A stretch of 64,000 nt of DNA, taken from assembly GCA_930989535.1 (NCBI GenBank), contig CAKNLK010000007.1, positions 1-64,000 of the forward strand, read 5' to 3'. The DNA comes from an uncultured Clostridia bacterium. Its GTDB lineage: Bacteria; Bacillota; Clostridia; Christensenellales; Borkfalkiaceae. How positions within the stretch are numbered: position 1 is the first letter of the stretch; the number at the start of each line of letters is the position of its first letter. Positions 29,889 through 38,432 of this stretch are shown piece by piece. The notes below the pieces were generated by a model that saw only the letters and a program-made list of their open reading frames with translations, was not told where the DNA came from and made no database searches. Made by a program: the position numbers and the translations under genes.

Positions 29889-31535
29889 TTATTCGAGCGA
29901 CACGATGTAGTAGTAGATCGGCTGGCCGCCGAAGTGATAGTCTACGTCGCAATCGGGGAACTTTTCGGCGAGTTTGCCCGCCAATTCCTCCGCTTCCTCC
30001 TCCGAGACGTCCTGCCCGTAGTAGAGGGTGATAATCTCGTGCGAGCCGTCCTTCAGCCGCTCGACGAGGTGGATGAGCGTGTCGTCTACGTTGTTGCCCT
30101 TGGCGAGAATCTTTTTATCGTCCAGCCCGATAATGTCGCCCTCTTTCAGGTTGAAGCCGTTCACGCTCGTCGAGCGCACTGCGTAGGTCACCTGCCCCGC
30201 GCGCACATTGTCGATGGCGTGAATCATATCCGTCTTGTTCTCCTCGGCGGTGGATTCGCTGTTGAAGGCGAGCGCCGCCGCAAAACCCTGCGGCACGTTC
30301 TTCGTCGGAATGACGTGGATGGTGCGGTTTTGCACGAGCGCCTTCGCCTGCTCCGCCGCCAGAATGATGTTCTTGTTGTTCGGGAACACGAAAACGTGCT
30401 CCGCGTTGATCTTCTGCACCGCGCCGGCGATGTCCTCCGCGCTCGGGTTCATCGTCTGCCCGCCCTCGATGACGCGGTCGACGAGCAAATCCTTGAAGAT
30501 GGCAGCGATGCCATCGCCCGTGCAGATGGCGAGCATGCCCATCTCTTTCTTTTCCGCCTCGAGCTTGGCGCGAAGGGCGCGGTTCTGCTCGAGCATGTTC
30601 TCGATTTTTACCCTGTCGAGCTCGCCCAGCTCCACCGCGTATTGCAGCGCCTGCCCCGGGTTATTGGTATGCACGTGCACCTTTACAAGCTCCAAATCGC
30701 CGATGCAGATGACCGAATCGCCGATGCGCATGAGCTTTTCTTTCAGCTTATCGATGTCTGCGAGGGTGGTGGATTTTTTGAGGTTGATAACGAAAAATTC
30801 GGTGCAGTAGGCAAATTCGATTTCGCCCAAATCGAGGTTGATGATGTCGGAATTGTCGCCGAACACGTCCTCTTCCGACTTGCCCGCCTCGGCGGAGATG
30901 TCCAACTCTCCCGCAACTTCCTCGCCGTTGAGGGCGCTGAGGAAACCGCGGTAGACGCACAGAAGGCCCATGCCGCCCGAATCGACGACGCCCGCCTTTT
31001 TGAGAACGGGGAGAAGTTCGGGCGTTTCGGCGAGCGCTTCCTCGCCCTTTTTGATGACCGAATCCAAAAATTCGGAGAAATCGCGGAATTTCGGCGCGGC
31101 CTGGCGGGCATATTCGCTCATCTTGCGCGCGACCGTCAAAATGGTGCCCTCTTTGGGCTTGGAAACGGCGGAATAGGCGACTTTGGTGCCGTTCTCCATC
31201 GCTTTCGCGAAGGATTTGAGGGTAATCTCCTCCGCCTTTTTGATTTCCGAACAGATGCCGCGGAACAGCTGCGACAAAATGACGCCCGAATTTCCGCGCG
31301 CGCCCTTCAAGGCGCCCTTGGATACGGCGTCACAGAGTTCGGAAAGGCGGTTGGATGTGCACAAGGACAGCTCCTTGACCGCCGACTGTATGGTGAGGGA
31401 CATGTTCGTGCCCGTATCCCCGTCCGGCACGGGGAACACGTTGAGCGAGTCCACCTTCGACCTGTTTATCTCTAACACTTTGGCACCGGAAACAATCATC
31501 TTGCGGAACTCGGTGCCGCCAATCGATTTTGGCAT
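29889..31535 (-). CDS. fakA: DAK2/fatty acid kinase-type protein FakA (YloV)
   Basis: FakA phosphorylates fatty acids bound to FakB (DegV-family) carriers. The 548-residue protein has the N-terminal DAK2 kinase domain with the nucleotide/metal motif P-V-P-D-G-D-T-G-T-N-M near residue 36 and G-A-R-G-N-S-G-V near 98. A middle region and a C-terminal DegV-like part with Y-Y-G-Q-D follow. It follows the asp23 gene, exactly as yloU-yloV in Bacillus. Confidence 0.93.
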   Translation of the reverse strand: MPKSIGGTEFRKMIVSGAKVLEINRSKVDSLNVFPVPDGDTGTNMSLTIQSAVKELSLCTSNRLSELCDAVSKGALKGARGNSGVILSQLFRGICSEIKKAEEITLKSFAKAMENGTKVAYSAVSKPKEGTILTVARKMSEYARQAAPKFRDFSEFLDSVIKKGEEALAETPELLPVLKKAGVVDSGGMGLLCVYRGFLSALNGEEVAGELDISAEAGKSEEDVFGDNSDIINLDLGEIEFAYCTEFFVINLKKSTTLADIDKLKEKLMRIGDSVICIGDLELVKVHVHTNNPGQALQYAVELGELDRVKIENMLEQNRALRAKLEAEKKEMGMLAICTGDGIAAIFKDLLVDRVIEGGQTMNPSAEDIAGAVQKINAEHVFVFPNNKNIILAAEQAKALVQNRTIHVIPTKNVPQGFAAALAFNSESTAEENKTDMIHAIDNVRAGQVTYAVRSTSVNGFNLKEGDIIGLDDKKILAKGNNVDDTLIHLVERLKDGSHEIITLYYGQDVSEEEAEELAGKLAEKFPDCDVDYHFGGQPIYYYIVSLE

Positions 31536-31565
31536 GAATTACCTTTCTCCTTGCTCGATGGAAAA

Positions 31566-31916
31566 TTACAGCTTGACGCCAATCACGTTCACGTTGACCG
31601 TATCCACAATCATACCCGTGAATTTTTCCACCCTGTATTTGACGCTCTCCTTGAGCGACTCGGCGACCGCGTTGATGGACACGCCGAATTTGATAATCAC
31701 ATATACATCGATATATATGCGGTCTCCGCTGGTAGTGACCTTGACGCCCCTGCCCTGCGGCTCGCGCTTGAAGAGTTCGGAGAGGCTGTCGGTAAAACGG
31801 CGCGAAACGGTTTCGACGATGCCGTAACATTCCATCGCCGCCTGCGAAGCGACTTTCGAAATCGCCATATCGGAAATTGTGATTTTGCCGTAGGCATTGC
31901 TCGTATTTACTGACAT
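31566..31916 (-). CDS. Asp23/Gls24 family protein (YloU-like)
   Basis: A 116-residue cytoplasmic protein of the Asp23/Gls24 envelope-stress family, with V-A-S-Q-A-A-M-E-C-Y-G-I-V near residue 19, a beta-rich centre (I-Y-I-D-V-Y-V) and a final V-N-V-N-V. The ATG at 31914-31916 has GGGAG 8 bases upstream. First gene before fakA; promoter at 31984-32012. Confidence 0.92.
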   Translation of the reverse strand: MSVNTSNAYGKITISDMAISKVASQAAMECYGIVETVSRRFTDSLSELFKREPQGRGVKVTTSGDRIYIDVYVIIKFGVSINAVAESLKESVKYRVEKFTGMIVDTVNVNVIGVKL

Positions 31917-31983
31917 AAGACGCACTCCCGTACCATAGAGAAGGGCGCGATAGGTTCGCACCGAATCTGTATGTTACACACAT

Positions 31984-32012
31984 ATTCTATACTATTTTTG
32001 TTGATTTTGCAA
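31984..32012 (-). promoter_or_regulatory. Promoter of asp23-fakA
   Basis: Minus strand TTGCAA (32007-32012), 17-bp spacer, TAGAAT (31984-31989). Confidence 0.65.
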
Positions 32013-32081
32013 GGAAAAAGTTTACTCCCCGCCCATTTTTTTATTTTCGACGAAAATTTGCGGAAAAACACGCAAAATCGA

Positions 32082-32110
32082 TTGATTTTTTTTGCTCGTT
32101 TTGGTATAGT
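32082..32110 (+). promoter_or_regulatory. Promoter of rpmB
   Basis: TTGATT (32082-32087), 17-bp spacer, TATAGT (32105-32110), divergent from the asp23 promoter. Confidence 0.65.
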
Positions 32111-32182
32111 ATTTATGCTCGTTTTGAGCGGGGCGGCTTTTTGCGCCCATTTTGCGAGACTACGACCGTGGAGGTGTGAAAT

Positions 32183-32371
32183 ATGTCGAGAGTGTGCAGC
32201 GTCTGCAACAAGGGCCAGACTTCGGGCAACAATGTCAGCCACAGCAACCGCAAGACGAGGAGAACTTTCAAAGCGAACGTACAGAAAGTGAAAATCGTAA
32301 AAGACGGAAAGATTGAATCCGCTTACGTCTGCGCGCGTTGCCTCAAGAGCGACAAAGTGGAACGCGCTTAA
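32183..32371 (+). CDS. rpmB: 50S ribosomal protein L28
   Basis: Ribosomal protein of the large subunit. The 62-residue protein has the zinc-type C-x-x-C pairs (C5/C8 and C50/C53), [10 protein letters not shown] near residue 18 and the basic centre of the family. GGAGG lies upstream. It is the only housekeeping gene here on the plus strand, matching its inverted position between spoVM and asp23 in Bacillus. Confidence 0.97.
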   Translation: MSRVCSVCNKGQTSGNNVSHSNRKTRRTFKANVQKVKIVKDGKIESAYVCARCLKSDKVERA

Positions 32372-32390
32372 TTGAATTCAGAGAGCTTGA

Positions 32391-32420
32391 AAGCCTCCCC
32401 TATCGGGGAGGCTTTTTGCG
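32391..32420 (+). terminator. Terminator of rpmB
   Basis: AAGCCTCCCC-TATC-GGGGAGGCTT hairpin followed by TTT. Confidence 0.85.
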
Positions 32421-32624
32421 CTTTTAGCGGCATTGGATAAGCGCACCCGATTCGCCGTATACCTGCGGCTTTTGGGAAGAGGGTGAATTTGCGGCATTTT
32501 ATAATATGTGTGCCCTTAAAAATGCCGCAAAAAGAGAAAATCCCGCCGCTCGGCTTATGCCGACGGCGGGTTGTCTTTTAACTCACGGAAAATCGCAGGC
32601 GACAGCTCGCCGAGATTTTCGTGA
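32418..32624 (+). repeat. Multi-hairpin element copy 10
   Basis: E is partial. A: GCCGTA-TACC-TGCGGC (32454-32469). B: TTTGCGGCATT/AATGCCGCAAA (32488-32531) with the full conserved loop. C: CCCGCCG/CGGCGGG (32541-32570). D: CGGAAAATCGC with GGCGA/TCGCC and GAGATTTTCG (32586-32621). D ends a few bases before the DUF2284 stop codon. Confidence 0.8.
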
Positions 32625-32630
32625 ACTGCT

Positions 32631-33173
32631 TCATTTCAATAAAAAGCAACTCGTATACGCAATGGTGTTCGGGCCGTAGTTGTACGGGATGCCCGAAAGC
32701 TCGCACACCTTGCTCACCCACAGCCCGTACGCTTCCATCGACGAATAGGAATCTTCGGGGAAGCGGCAGGGCGCATCGGGATAGGTACAGGACTTGCAGC
32801 GCCGGCAGGTGCCTGCGCCCATGCCCAGAACGTCGGGATACATCGCCTTGATTTTCCGCATCATCTTAATAAAGCAATCGGCGTGTTCCTTGCCCGCGCG
32901 CTCGATGGTCTCGTAGTCGTATTCGTCCTCCATCTGCCCCACCGTCTGCACAATCATGCCGAAGGAATACTGCGCGGCGAGCGCCGCCGATTCCTCCAAC
33001 GTTCCGCATGCGGGCGGGCACCGCCAATTCCGGCCGTAGGCGTGGCACTTATCCGCACTGCACATCTGCCGCACCTCGGGCATGAACACGAGCGCCTTGA
33101 GATTCAGCTGCCCCGCGTTGGTAAACCCCTCTTCCAAAGCCAGTTTTTTTAAATCCTCTACCGAATATTCCAT
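32631..33173 (-). CDS. DUF2284 domain protein (cysteine-rich metal-binding)
   Basis: A 180-residue protein of the DUF2284 family, often described as a predicted metal-binding protein. It has cysteines in M-C-S-A-D-K-C, W-R-C-P-P-A-C-G near residue 52 and the cluster C-R-R-C-K-S-C-T-Y-P-D-A-P-C near 122-135, suggesting an iron-sulfur or zinc site. GAGG is 8 bases before the ATG at 33171-33173 and only 2 bases from an ATG two codons earlier, so I prefer the former. It is inserted between rpmB and spoVM, where Bacillus has no gene. Function unknown. Confidence 0.88.
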   Translation of the reverse strand: MEYSVEDLKKLALEEGFTNAGQLNLKALVFMPEVRQMCSADKCHAYGRNWRCPPACGTLEESAALAAQYSFGMIVQTVGQMEDEYDYETIERAGKEHADCFIKMMRKIKAMYPDVLGMGAGTCRRCKSCTYPDAPCRFPEDSYSSMEAYGLWVSKVCELSGIPYNYGPNTIAYTSCFLLK

Positions 33174-33206
33174 ATACATTCCTCGCTGTATCGTTGTAAC
33201 GGATGT

Positions 33207-33235
33207 ATTATAACACGGCGGGACGGGCTTTGCAA
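33207..33235 (-). promoter_or_regulatory. Promoter of the DUF2284 gene
   Basis: Minus strand TTGCAA (33230-33235), 17-bp spacer, TATAAT (33207-33212). Confidence 0.7.
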
Positions 33236-33282
33236 TTCCTTTATTTGCGCAAAATCTGTAATTTTTTGTTGCTAAAAAATCT

Positions 33283-33310
33283 GCGGGCGCACATCGCGAT
33301 GTGCGCCCGC
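33283..33310 (-). terminator. Terminator of the priA-spoVM operon
   Basis: GCGGGCGCACAT-CGCG-ATGTGCGCCCGC, a perfect 12-base stem, followed on the minus strand by AGATTTTTT. Confidence 0.85.
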
Positions 33311-33323
33311 CTTTTTCTTTCGT

Positions 33324-33404
33324 CTACTTTTCCTTTGTATTTACGAACAGGCGGAGCACCGCTTGCACGGTCTTCGGCGGTTTGATGCAGATGATGCGAA
33401 TCAT
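33324..33404 (-). CDS. spoVM: Stage V sporulation protein M
   Basis: SpoVM is a tiny amphipathic peptide that senses the positive curvature of the forespore membrane and anchors SpoIVA to start coat assembly. This 26-residue frame (M-I-R-I-I-C-I-K-P-P-K, then V-L-R-L-F-V) matches the SpoVM pattern of a hydrophobic start, I-K-x-P-K with a helix-breaking proline, and an L-R helix. Its ATG overlaps the thiN stop (ATGA) and GGAGG lies upstream. The thiN-spoVM-rpmB order is that of Bacillus, which supports the call despite the short length. Confidence 0.85.
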   Translation of the reverse strand: MIRIICIKPPKTVQAVLRLFVNTKEK

Positions 33405-34021
33405 ACCATCTCCTCCCGCACGGCGAATATGAAGAGCGCGCCCTCCGCACATTCGACGCGCGCGCAGTCCGCTTCGATTACGTTGCTCACGCCGCGGCAG
33501 CTGCCCGCTTGCAATGTGAGCCCGATGAGCGGATAGCGCAGCCCTTCACTCTCCAATATATGCGCCCGCTCGCCCACGGGTGCGAGCGAAAGCGTTCTGC
33601 CCTGCATGCCCCGCCATTCGATTTTTCCGCTGCCGCAGGAGATATCCGAATACTTGGTATGCAGCACGGCATGCGCGCCCGCTTTATGCGCCGCGTATAA
33701 GAGCTGCATGTTGCCGAAAAGGTGGTCTTCCCGGCCTCCGCCCCCGCCGTAAATTTCGATTTCGCGGACGCCCTCTTTCAAGAGTATATCGAGCGCGATT
33801 TCGCCGTCGGTGAAGTTTTTGCGGCTGGGATATACGATTGCGTTATCGGGAATATACCCGAGCGAATCGAAGTCGCCCGCCTTGATGTCGATGCGCGCCT
33901 TCCCCTCCGCCCATTTCAAAGCGCCGTCGCAGCAGACGACGAGCGCGTTTTCGCAGTCGATTTCCCCCTGCCACGGCTCGCCGTTGAGGAGGATGATGCC
34001 CCGCTTTTGCTCTCTGCCCAT
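33401..34021 (-). CDS. thiN: Thiamine pyrophosphokinase
   Basis: Makes thiamine diphosphate from thiamine and ATP. The 206-residue protein has C-C-D-G-A-L near residue 30, G-D-F-D-S-L-G near 50, K-N-F-T-D-G-E-I-A-L near 68 and G-G-G-G-G-R-E-D-H near 92, the catalytic aspartate/glutamate and glycine motifs of the family. It overlaps spoVM by 4 bases and follows rpe by 5. Confidence 0.94.
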   Translation of the reverse strand: MGREQKRGIILLNGEPWQGEIDCENALVVCCDGALKWAEGKARIDIKAGDFDSLGYIPDNAIVYPSRKNFTDGEIALDILLKEGVREIEIYGGGGGREDHLFGNMQLLYAAHKAGAHAVLHTKYSDISCGSGKIEWRGMQGRTLSLAPVGERAHILESEGLRYPLIGLTLQAGSCRGVSNVIEADCARVECAEGALFIFAVREEMV

Positions 34022-34026
34022 ACCGT

Positions 34027-34686
34027 TTACGCCTTACGGCGCAGCGCCGCGATGGTGCCCGCCATGTCCGCCGAGCGAAACACGGTGTTGCCCGCCACGA
34101 GCACGTCGACGCCCGCGCCGGCGATGCGCGCCGCGTTCTCCTCGGTGACGCCGCCGTCGATTTCGACGAGACAGGAAAGCCCGTGCGAAAGGATATAATT
34201 TTTCGCCTGTTCCGCCTTGGGGAGGGTGCGCCCGATGAACTTCTGCCCGCCCAAGCCGGGGTACACGCTCATCACGAGGAACATATCGCACAGCTCCAAC
34301 GCGCTCTCCGCCGCCGAAAAGGGAGTATCGGGGCTGATGACCGCGCCGCACTTTACCCCCTGCGAGCGGATATAGCGGAGCGTTTCGGCGAGCCGCTCCC
34401 CGCACGCTTCGGCATGCACGGTGATAAAGTCCGCGCCCGCCTCGGCAAAATCTTTGACCTTATCCATGGGGTTTACGACCATGAGATGCACGTCGAGCGG
34501 CAATTTTGTATGCGGCCGAATCGCCGATACCATCTGCGAGCCGAAGGTAATGCGCGGCACAAAGGAGCCGTCCATCACATCGCAATGGATGAAGTCCGCG
34601 CCGCATTGTTCGAGTTTTTCCACAGCCGCGCCCATCGCGGCGAAATCCGCCGACAGAATGGACGGCGCTATTTTGACATTTTGCAT
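34027..34686 (-). CDS. rpe: Ribulose-phosphate 3-epimerase
   Basis: Pentose phosphate pathway enzyme interconverting ribulose 5-phosphate and xylulose 5-phosphate. The 219-residue TIM barrel has I-A-P-S-I-L-S-A-D-F, the metal-binding H-C-D-V-M-D-G-S-F-V-P near residue 34, D-V-H-L-M-V near 66, V-Y-P-G-L-G-G-Q-K-F and E-I-D-G-G-V. The start ATG 34684-34686 has GGAGAATAGG upstream. It lies 5 bases after rlmN; rsgA and the prkC/prpC pair usual between them are absent. Confidence 0.96.
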   Translation of the reverse strand: MQNVKIAPSILSADFAAMGAAVEKLEQCGADFIHCDVMDGSFVPRITFGSQMVSAIRPHTKLPLDVHLMVVNPMDKVKDFAEAGADFITVHAEACGERLAETLRYIRSQGVKCGAVISPDTPFSAAESALELCDMFLVMSVYPGLGGQKFIGRTLPKAEQAKNYILSHGLSCLVEIDGGVTEENAARIAGAGVDVLVAGNTVFRSADMAGTIAALRRKA

Positions 34687-34691
34687 TTTTC

Positions 34692-35741
34692 CTATTCTCC
34701 TTTTTCCTCTTTCAAGCGCGAAGCGCGCAGCTGCCCGCATGCGCCGCCGATGTCCGCGCCGATTTGCCGCCGCAGCGTTGCCGACAGCCCGCCCCGCTCC
34801 AACAGCCCCAAAAAGCGGTAGGCCTCCTTTTCGGAGATTCCCGCAAGGTGCTTTTCCTTGACCTCGTTGAGTCGGATGAGGTTGACGTGGCAGGGTCTGC
34901 CTTTTAAAAGCGCGATGAGCTTTTCGGCGTGCTCGCGCCCCGCATTCTCCCCCGCGATGAGGGAGTACTCGAAGATGTAGCGGCGCCCCGTCTTTTCAAA
35001 ATAATAATCGCACGCCTTTAAAATATCGGCAATGGCGTACGCCTTGGCGACGGGCATGATGCGCGCCCGCTCCGCATCGTCCGGCGAGTGCAGGGACACG
35101 GTGAGGTTGACGGGGATGCCCTCCTCCGCCAGCTCGTACATCTTGGGCACAAGCCCGCAGGTGGACAGGCTTATATTGCGCGCGCTGACGCAGATGCCGC
35201 CCTCCGACGTCACGTTTTTCAGGAACTTGACGGTGTTCTCGTAATTGTCGAGCGGTTCGCCGCTGCCCATGAGCACCACGTTGGTGACGGCGCGCTTTTC
35301 GGGCGTGCCGCCATGGCGGGCGTTGACGACGAGTATCTGCGCCAGGATTTCCCCCGCCGTGAGGTTGCGGATGAGCCCGTTCAGCCCCGACGCGCAGAAG
35401 GCGCAGTTCATGCGGCAGCCGACCTGCGTGGAAACGCACTGCGTGTTGCCGTATTTATAAGACATGAGCACCCCTTCGATGATGTTGCCGTCCGCAAGTT
35501 CGAAGAGGTATTTTTCGGTGCCGTCTGCCGAGGTGAACACCTCGCGCACCTTGACGGGCTCGTCCTCAAATATTTCCGCCAGCTTCGCGCGGAGGGATTT
35601 GGACAAATCGCTCATATCCGAAATGCGCTTGCCGAGCATGACGCCGCGGTAAATCTGCGCGGCGCGGAATTTCGGCTCGCCCAGCTCCGCCACGAGCGAC
35701 TGTATCTCCGCAAGGGATAAATCCTGCAAAATTCGTTTCAT
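34692..35741 (-). CDS. rlmN: 23S rRNA (adenine-2503-C2)/tRNA A37 methyltransferase RlmN
   Basis: Radical SAM enzyme that methylates A2503 of 23S rRNA and A37 of some tRNAs. The 349-residue protein has the cluster motif C-A-F-C-A-S near residue 112, within a segment that also has C-V-S-T-Q-V-G-C, and M-G-S-G-E-P-L-D-N-Y. A cysteine in S-T-C-G-L-V-P is present near residue 203. The ATG at 35739-35741 has AAGGAGG and overlaps the rsmB stop (ATGA). Confidence 0.96.
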   Translation of the reverse strand: MKRILQDLSLAEIQSLVAELGEPKFRAAQIYRGVMLGKRISDMSDLSKSLRAKLAEIFEDEPVKVREVFTSADGTEKYLFELADGNIIEGVLMSYKYGNTQCVSTQVGCRMNCAFCASGLNGLIRNLTAGEILAQILVVNARHGGTPEKRAVTNVVLMGSGEPLDNYENTVKFLKNVTSEGGICVSARNISLSTCGLVPKMYELAEEGIPVNLTVSLHSPDDAERARIMPVAKAYAIADILKACDYYFEKTGRRYIFEYSLIAGENAGREHAEKLIALLKGRPCHVNLIRLNEVKEKHLAGISEKEAYRFLGLLERGGLSATLRRQIGADIGGACGQLRASRLKEEKGE

Positions 35742-36976
35742 TCGCCCCTCCTTCTGAGCTTGCAGACGTAAAACCCCGCGCCCATGGAAAGATGCGGCAG
35801 GAACTGCATGCCGTACTCCGTATCCCTGTGCGCGAGCGGGCTTTCCGCCTTTTCGGGCGCAAAATCGGAATACGTCTGCAAAAAGCGCGACACAGTTCCG
35901 TCGTTCTCTTCGCCCAGCACCGAACAGGTGGAATAGTACAAATACCCGCCCTTCTTCACGTACTTCGCGCACGCCGACAGAATGGCGAGCTGCGTTTTTT
36001 CGATTTCCGCGAGGCTCTCTTCCTTACGGAAAAACTTGATGTCGGGGTTGTCCGAAACGACGCCGAAGCCCGAGCAGGGCGCGTCGACGAGGACGGCGTC
36101 GAATTTCTCCGCATAAGCTCCGTCATAGACGGAGGAATCGCGGCAGGTAATTTCGATGTTTTCCGCGCCCATGCGCGCGGCGTATTGTTTGATGAGTTCG
36201 GCGCGGTGCTCGTGCAATTCAAAGGCGGTGACGCGCCCGCATTTTTGAGACAGAAGCACGCTCTTGCCGCCCGGCGCGGCGCACGCGTCCAGCAGGTTTT
36301 CGCACGGCTCGACCGCCTCGCAGATGGCGACGGAGCCGATTGACTGGAAGGTGTATTTCCCCGCGGCAAAGCCCTCGCCGCGCCGGAAATTGGAGAAGGA
36401 GTACACGTTTTCGAAGGGCGTTTTTTCCGCGCTTTGCAGGTACGGCTTTGCCGCCTCCGCCGAGGCAAAGCGCACGAAGGTGCGCGGCGGGCGGTGCTGT
36501 ATGATTTTTTCCGCTTCCTCCCCGCCGTACTCTCTGACGAGGCGGGAAACGGCGAACGCGGGGTACGAATATTGTACCGACAGCGCGGCAATTTTATCCT
36601 GCGGCAAAGTCAGCTTGTCCGCGTCGAAGGCGCGCAGAAAGGCGTTGATGAAGCCCGCCGCGCCCCCCTTGCCCAGCTTTTTGGCGAGTGCGACCGCGTT
36701 GTCCGTGACCATATAGCGCTGTTTTTCCATAAATAGAAGCATGTACAGCGCGATTTTGAGCAGGATACGCACGGGGAGCTTCGGATTTTTCGGGGCGAAA
36801 CTTTTGATGCAGAAATCGAGGTAGATGTCGTTTTCCAGCACGCCGTAGACGATTTTGACGGTGCGGGCGCGGTTTATTTCCTCGATGAACGTTTCGGCAA
36901 TGGCCTGCTTCAAATAGCTGCCCCTGCCGTACACCTTCTGCAAAATTTGGTACGGGTCGTAGAGCGGGTTCGTCAT
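35738..36976 (-). CDS. rsmB: 16S rRNA (cytosine-967-C5)-methyltransferase RsmB
   Basis: Methylates C967 of 16S rRNA. The 412-residue protein has the N-terminal NusB-like helical domain (about 1-130) and a C-terminal Rossmann methyltransferase with D-A-C-A-A-P-G-G-K near residue 233, D-A-P-C-S-G-F-G-V near 300 and the catalytic Y-S-T-C-S-V near 352. The two cysteines of this family are both present. It overlaps fmt by 4 bases. Confidence 0.95.
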   Translation of the reverse strand: MTNPLYDPYQILQKVYGRGSYLKQAIAETFIEEINRARTVKIVYGVLENDIYLDFCIKSFAPKNPKLPVRILLKIALYMLLFMEKQRYMVTDNAVALAKKLGKGGAAGFINAFLRAFDADKLTLPQDKIAALSVQYSYPAFAVSRLVREYGGEEAEKIIQHRPPRTFVRFASAEAAKPYLQSAEKTPFENVYSFSNFRRGEGFAAGKYTFQSIGSVAICEAVEPCENLLDACAAPGGKSVLLSQKCGRVTAFELHEHRAELIKQYAARMGAENIEITCRDSSVYDGAYAEKFDAVLVDAPCSGFGVVSDNPDIKFFRKEESLAEIEKTQLAILSACAKYVKKGGYLYYSTCSVLGEENDGTVSRFLQTYSDFAPEKAESPLAHRDTEYGMQFLPHLSMGAGFYVCKLRRRGE

Positions 36977-37920
36977 TGCGGCTCCCTGGCGAACACGTCG
37001 CCTACGGCGACCTTGCGGCCGTTGACGAAGTCCGCCGCACGCATCCGCTTGCCGCCCGACGCCTGCAATTCGAGGATTTTGACGAGCCCCTCGCCCGCGC
37101 GGACATAGATGCCCGTCTTATCGGCGCGCACCACTTCGCCCGCCTGCGCCCCCTCCGCATGTTCCGCTTCCGCGGGCTGTGCGAAGAACAGGTTGACGGG
37201 CGCGCCGCGCAGATACGAAAACGCGAGCGGCGCGGGGTTCATCGCGCGGATGAGGTTGCAGATTTCCGCAGACGTATTCGAAAAATCGACGGCGCACTCC
37301 TCTTTTTTGATTTTTTTGCAGAGGGTTATCCCCTCGGTAGGCTGGGGCGTAAAAGCCGCCGTGCCGTCTTCGATTTTGTGCAGCGCCTCGACGATACACT
37401 CGCCGCCGAGCGCGGACAATTTATCCGAGAGGGTTGCCGCGGTGTCGTCGGCGGCAATCGGAATTTCCCGCACCAAAAGCATATCGCCCGTATCCAGCCC
37501 GACGTCCGTCCGCATGACCGTGACGCCCGTCTGCGCATCGCCCGCGAGGATGGCGTGCTGGATGGGCGAGGCGCCCCGCCAGCGGGGCAGGAGCGACGCG
37601 TGGATATTGTACACGCCGCGCGGAAAAACATCGAGCACCTCCGCCGTCAAAATCTGCCCGTAGGCGCAGGTGACCATGCAGTCGGCCCCGACGGAGGAAA
37701 GCTCGGCGGCGTGCTCGCGCACCTTAGGGAAATCGAGCACGGGGATGCCCTGCTCCGCCGCAAACGCCTTGAGGGGGGTGGGCGTGAGCACAGCCTTTCT
37801 GCCGACGGGCTTGTCCGGCTGAGTTAAAACCGCCGCGACGTCGAACCCCGCTTCGAGCAGGGCCTTTAAGGGCGGCACGGAAAAGGCGGGCGCACCCGCA
37901 TAAATGATTTTTGTACCCAT
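36973..37920 (-). CDS. fmt: Methionyl-tRNA formyltransferase
   Basis: Adds the formyl group to initiator Met-tRNA. The 315-residue protein has the A-Y-G-Q-I-L catalytic region near residue 87, N-I-H-A-S-L-L-P-R-W-R-G-A-S-P-I near 106, D-T-G-D-M, and the C-terminal OB-like domain. Two bases separate it from def, its usual partner. Confidence 0.97.
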   Translation of the reverse strand: MGTKIIYAGAPAFSVPPLKALLEAGFDVAAVLTQPDKPVGRKAVLTPTPLKAFAAEQGIPVLDFPKVREHAAELSSVGADCMVTCAYGQILTAEVLDVFPRGVYNIHASLLPRWRGASPIQHAILAGDAQTGVTVMRTDVGLDTGDMLLVREIPIAADDTAATLSDKLSALGGECIVEALHKIEDGTAAFTPQPTEGITLCKKIKKEECAVDFSNTSAEICNLIRAMNPAPLAFSYLRGAPVNLFFAQPAEAEHAEGAQAGEVVRADKTGIYVRAGEGLVKILELQASGGKRMRAADFVNGRKVAVGDVFAREPQ

Positions 37921-37921
37921 A

Positions 37922-38374
37922 TCAGTCCTTTACGACCTTTTCGGCGCGGTCGGTGTATAAAACGCCGTCGAGGTGGTCGAGCTCATGGCAGACGGCGCGC
38001 GCAAAGAAGCCGCGCGCGGTGAGCTTTTTCTTTTTGCCCGTGCGGTCGAAATATTCGACTTTAACCGTCTGCGGGCGCACGACGATGCCGCGCTTTCCGC
38101 GCACGGAAAGGCAGCCCTCCCAGCCCTTTTGCTCGCCCTTGCTCTCGACGATGACGGGGTTGACAAGCTCGAAAAAGCCCTCCTCCACGTCGATGACGAC
38201 GGCGCGGCGCAAGATTCCGACCTGCGGCGCGGCGAGCCCTGCGCCCTCCTCTTTGCGGACGGTCTCCTTCATATCGTCTAAAAGGGTGGCGAGCTTTTCG
38301 TCGAACACCGTCACCTCAAAGCATTTTTTGCGCAAAACGTCGTCGCCGACCTGCACTACGTTTCTGATAGCCAT
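37922..38374 (-). CDS. def: Peptide deformylase
   Basis: Removes the N-formyl group from nascent proteins. The 150-residue metalloprotein has the three family motifs in order: G-x-G-L-A-A-P-Q-V-G near residue 43, E-G-C-L-S-V near 87 and the zinc box H-E-L-D-H-L-D-G near 131. Confidence 0.97.
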   Translation of the reverse strand: MAIRNVVQVGDDVLRKKCFEVTVFDEKLATLLDDMKETVRKEEGAGLAAPQVGILRRAVVIDVEEGFFELVNPVIVESKGEQKGWEGCLSVRGKRGIVVRPQTVKVEYFDRTGKKKKLTARGFFARAVCHELDHLDGVLYTDRAEKVVKD

Positions 38375-38432
38375 CTATGCAAACCTCGGAATTAAAAAAT
38401 AGTAAAAAGGTAATGGGTAATCAATCTCCGCT

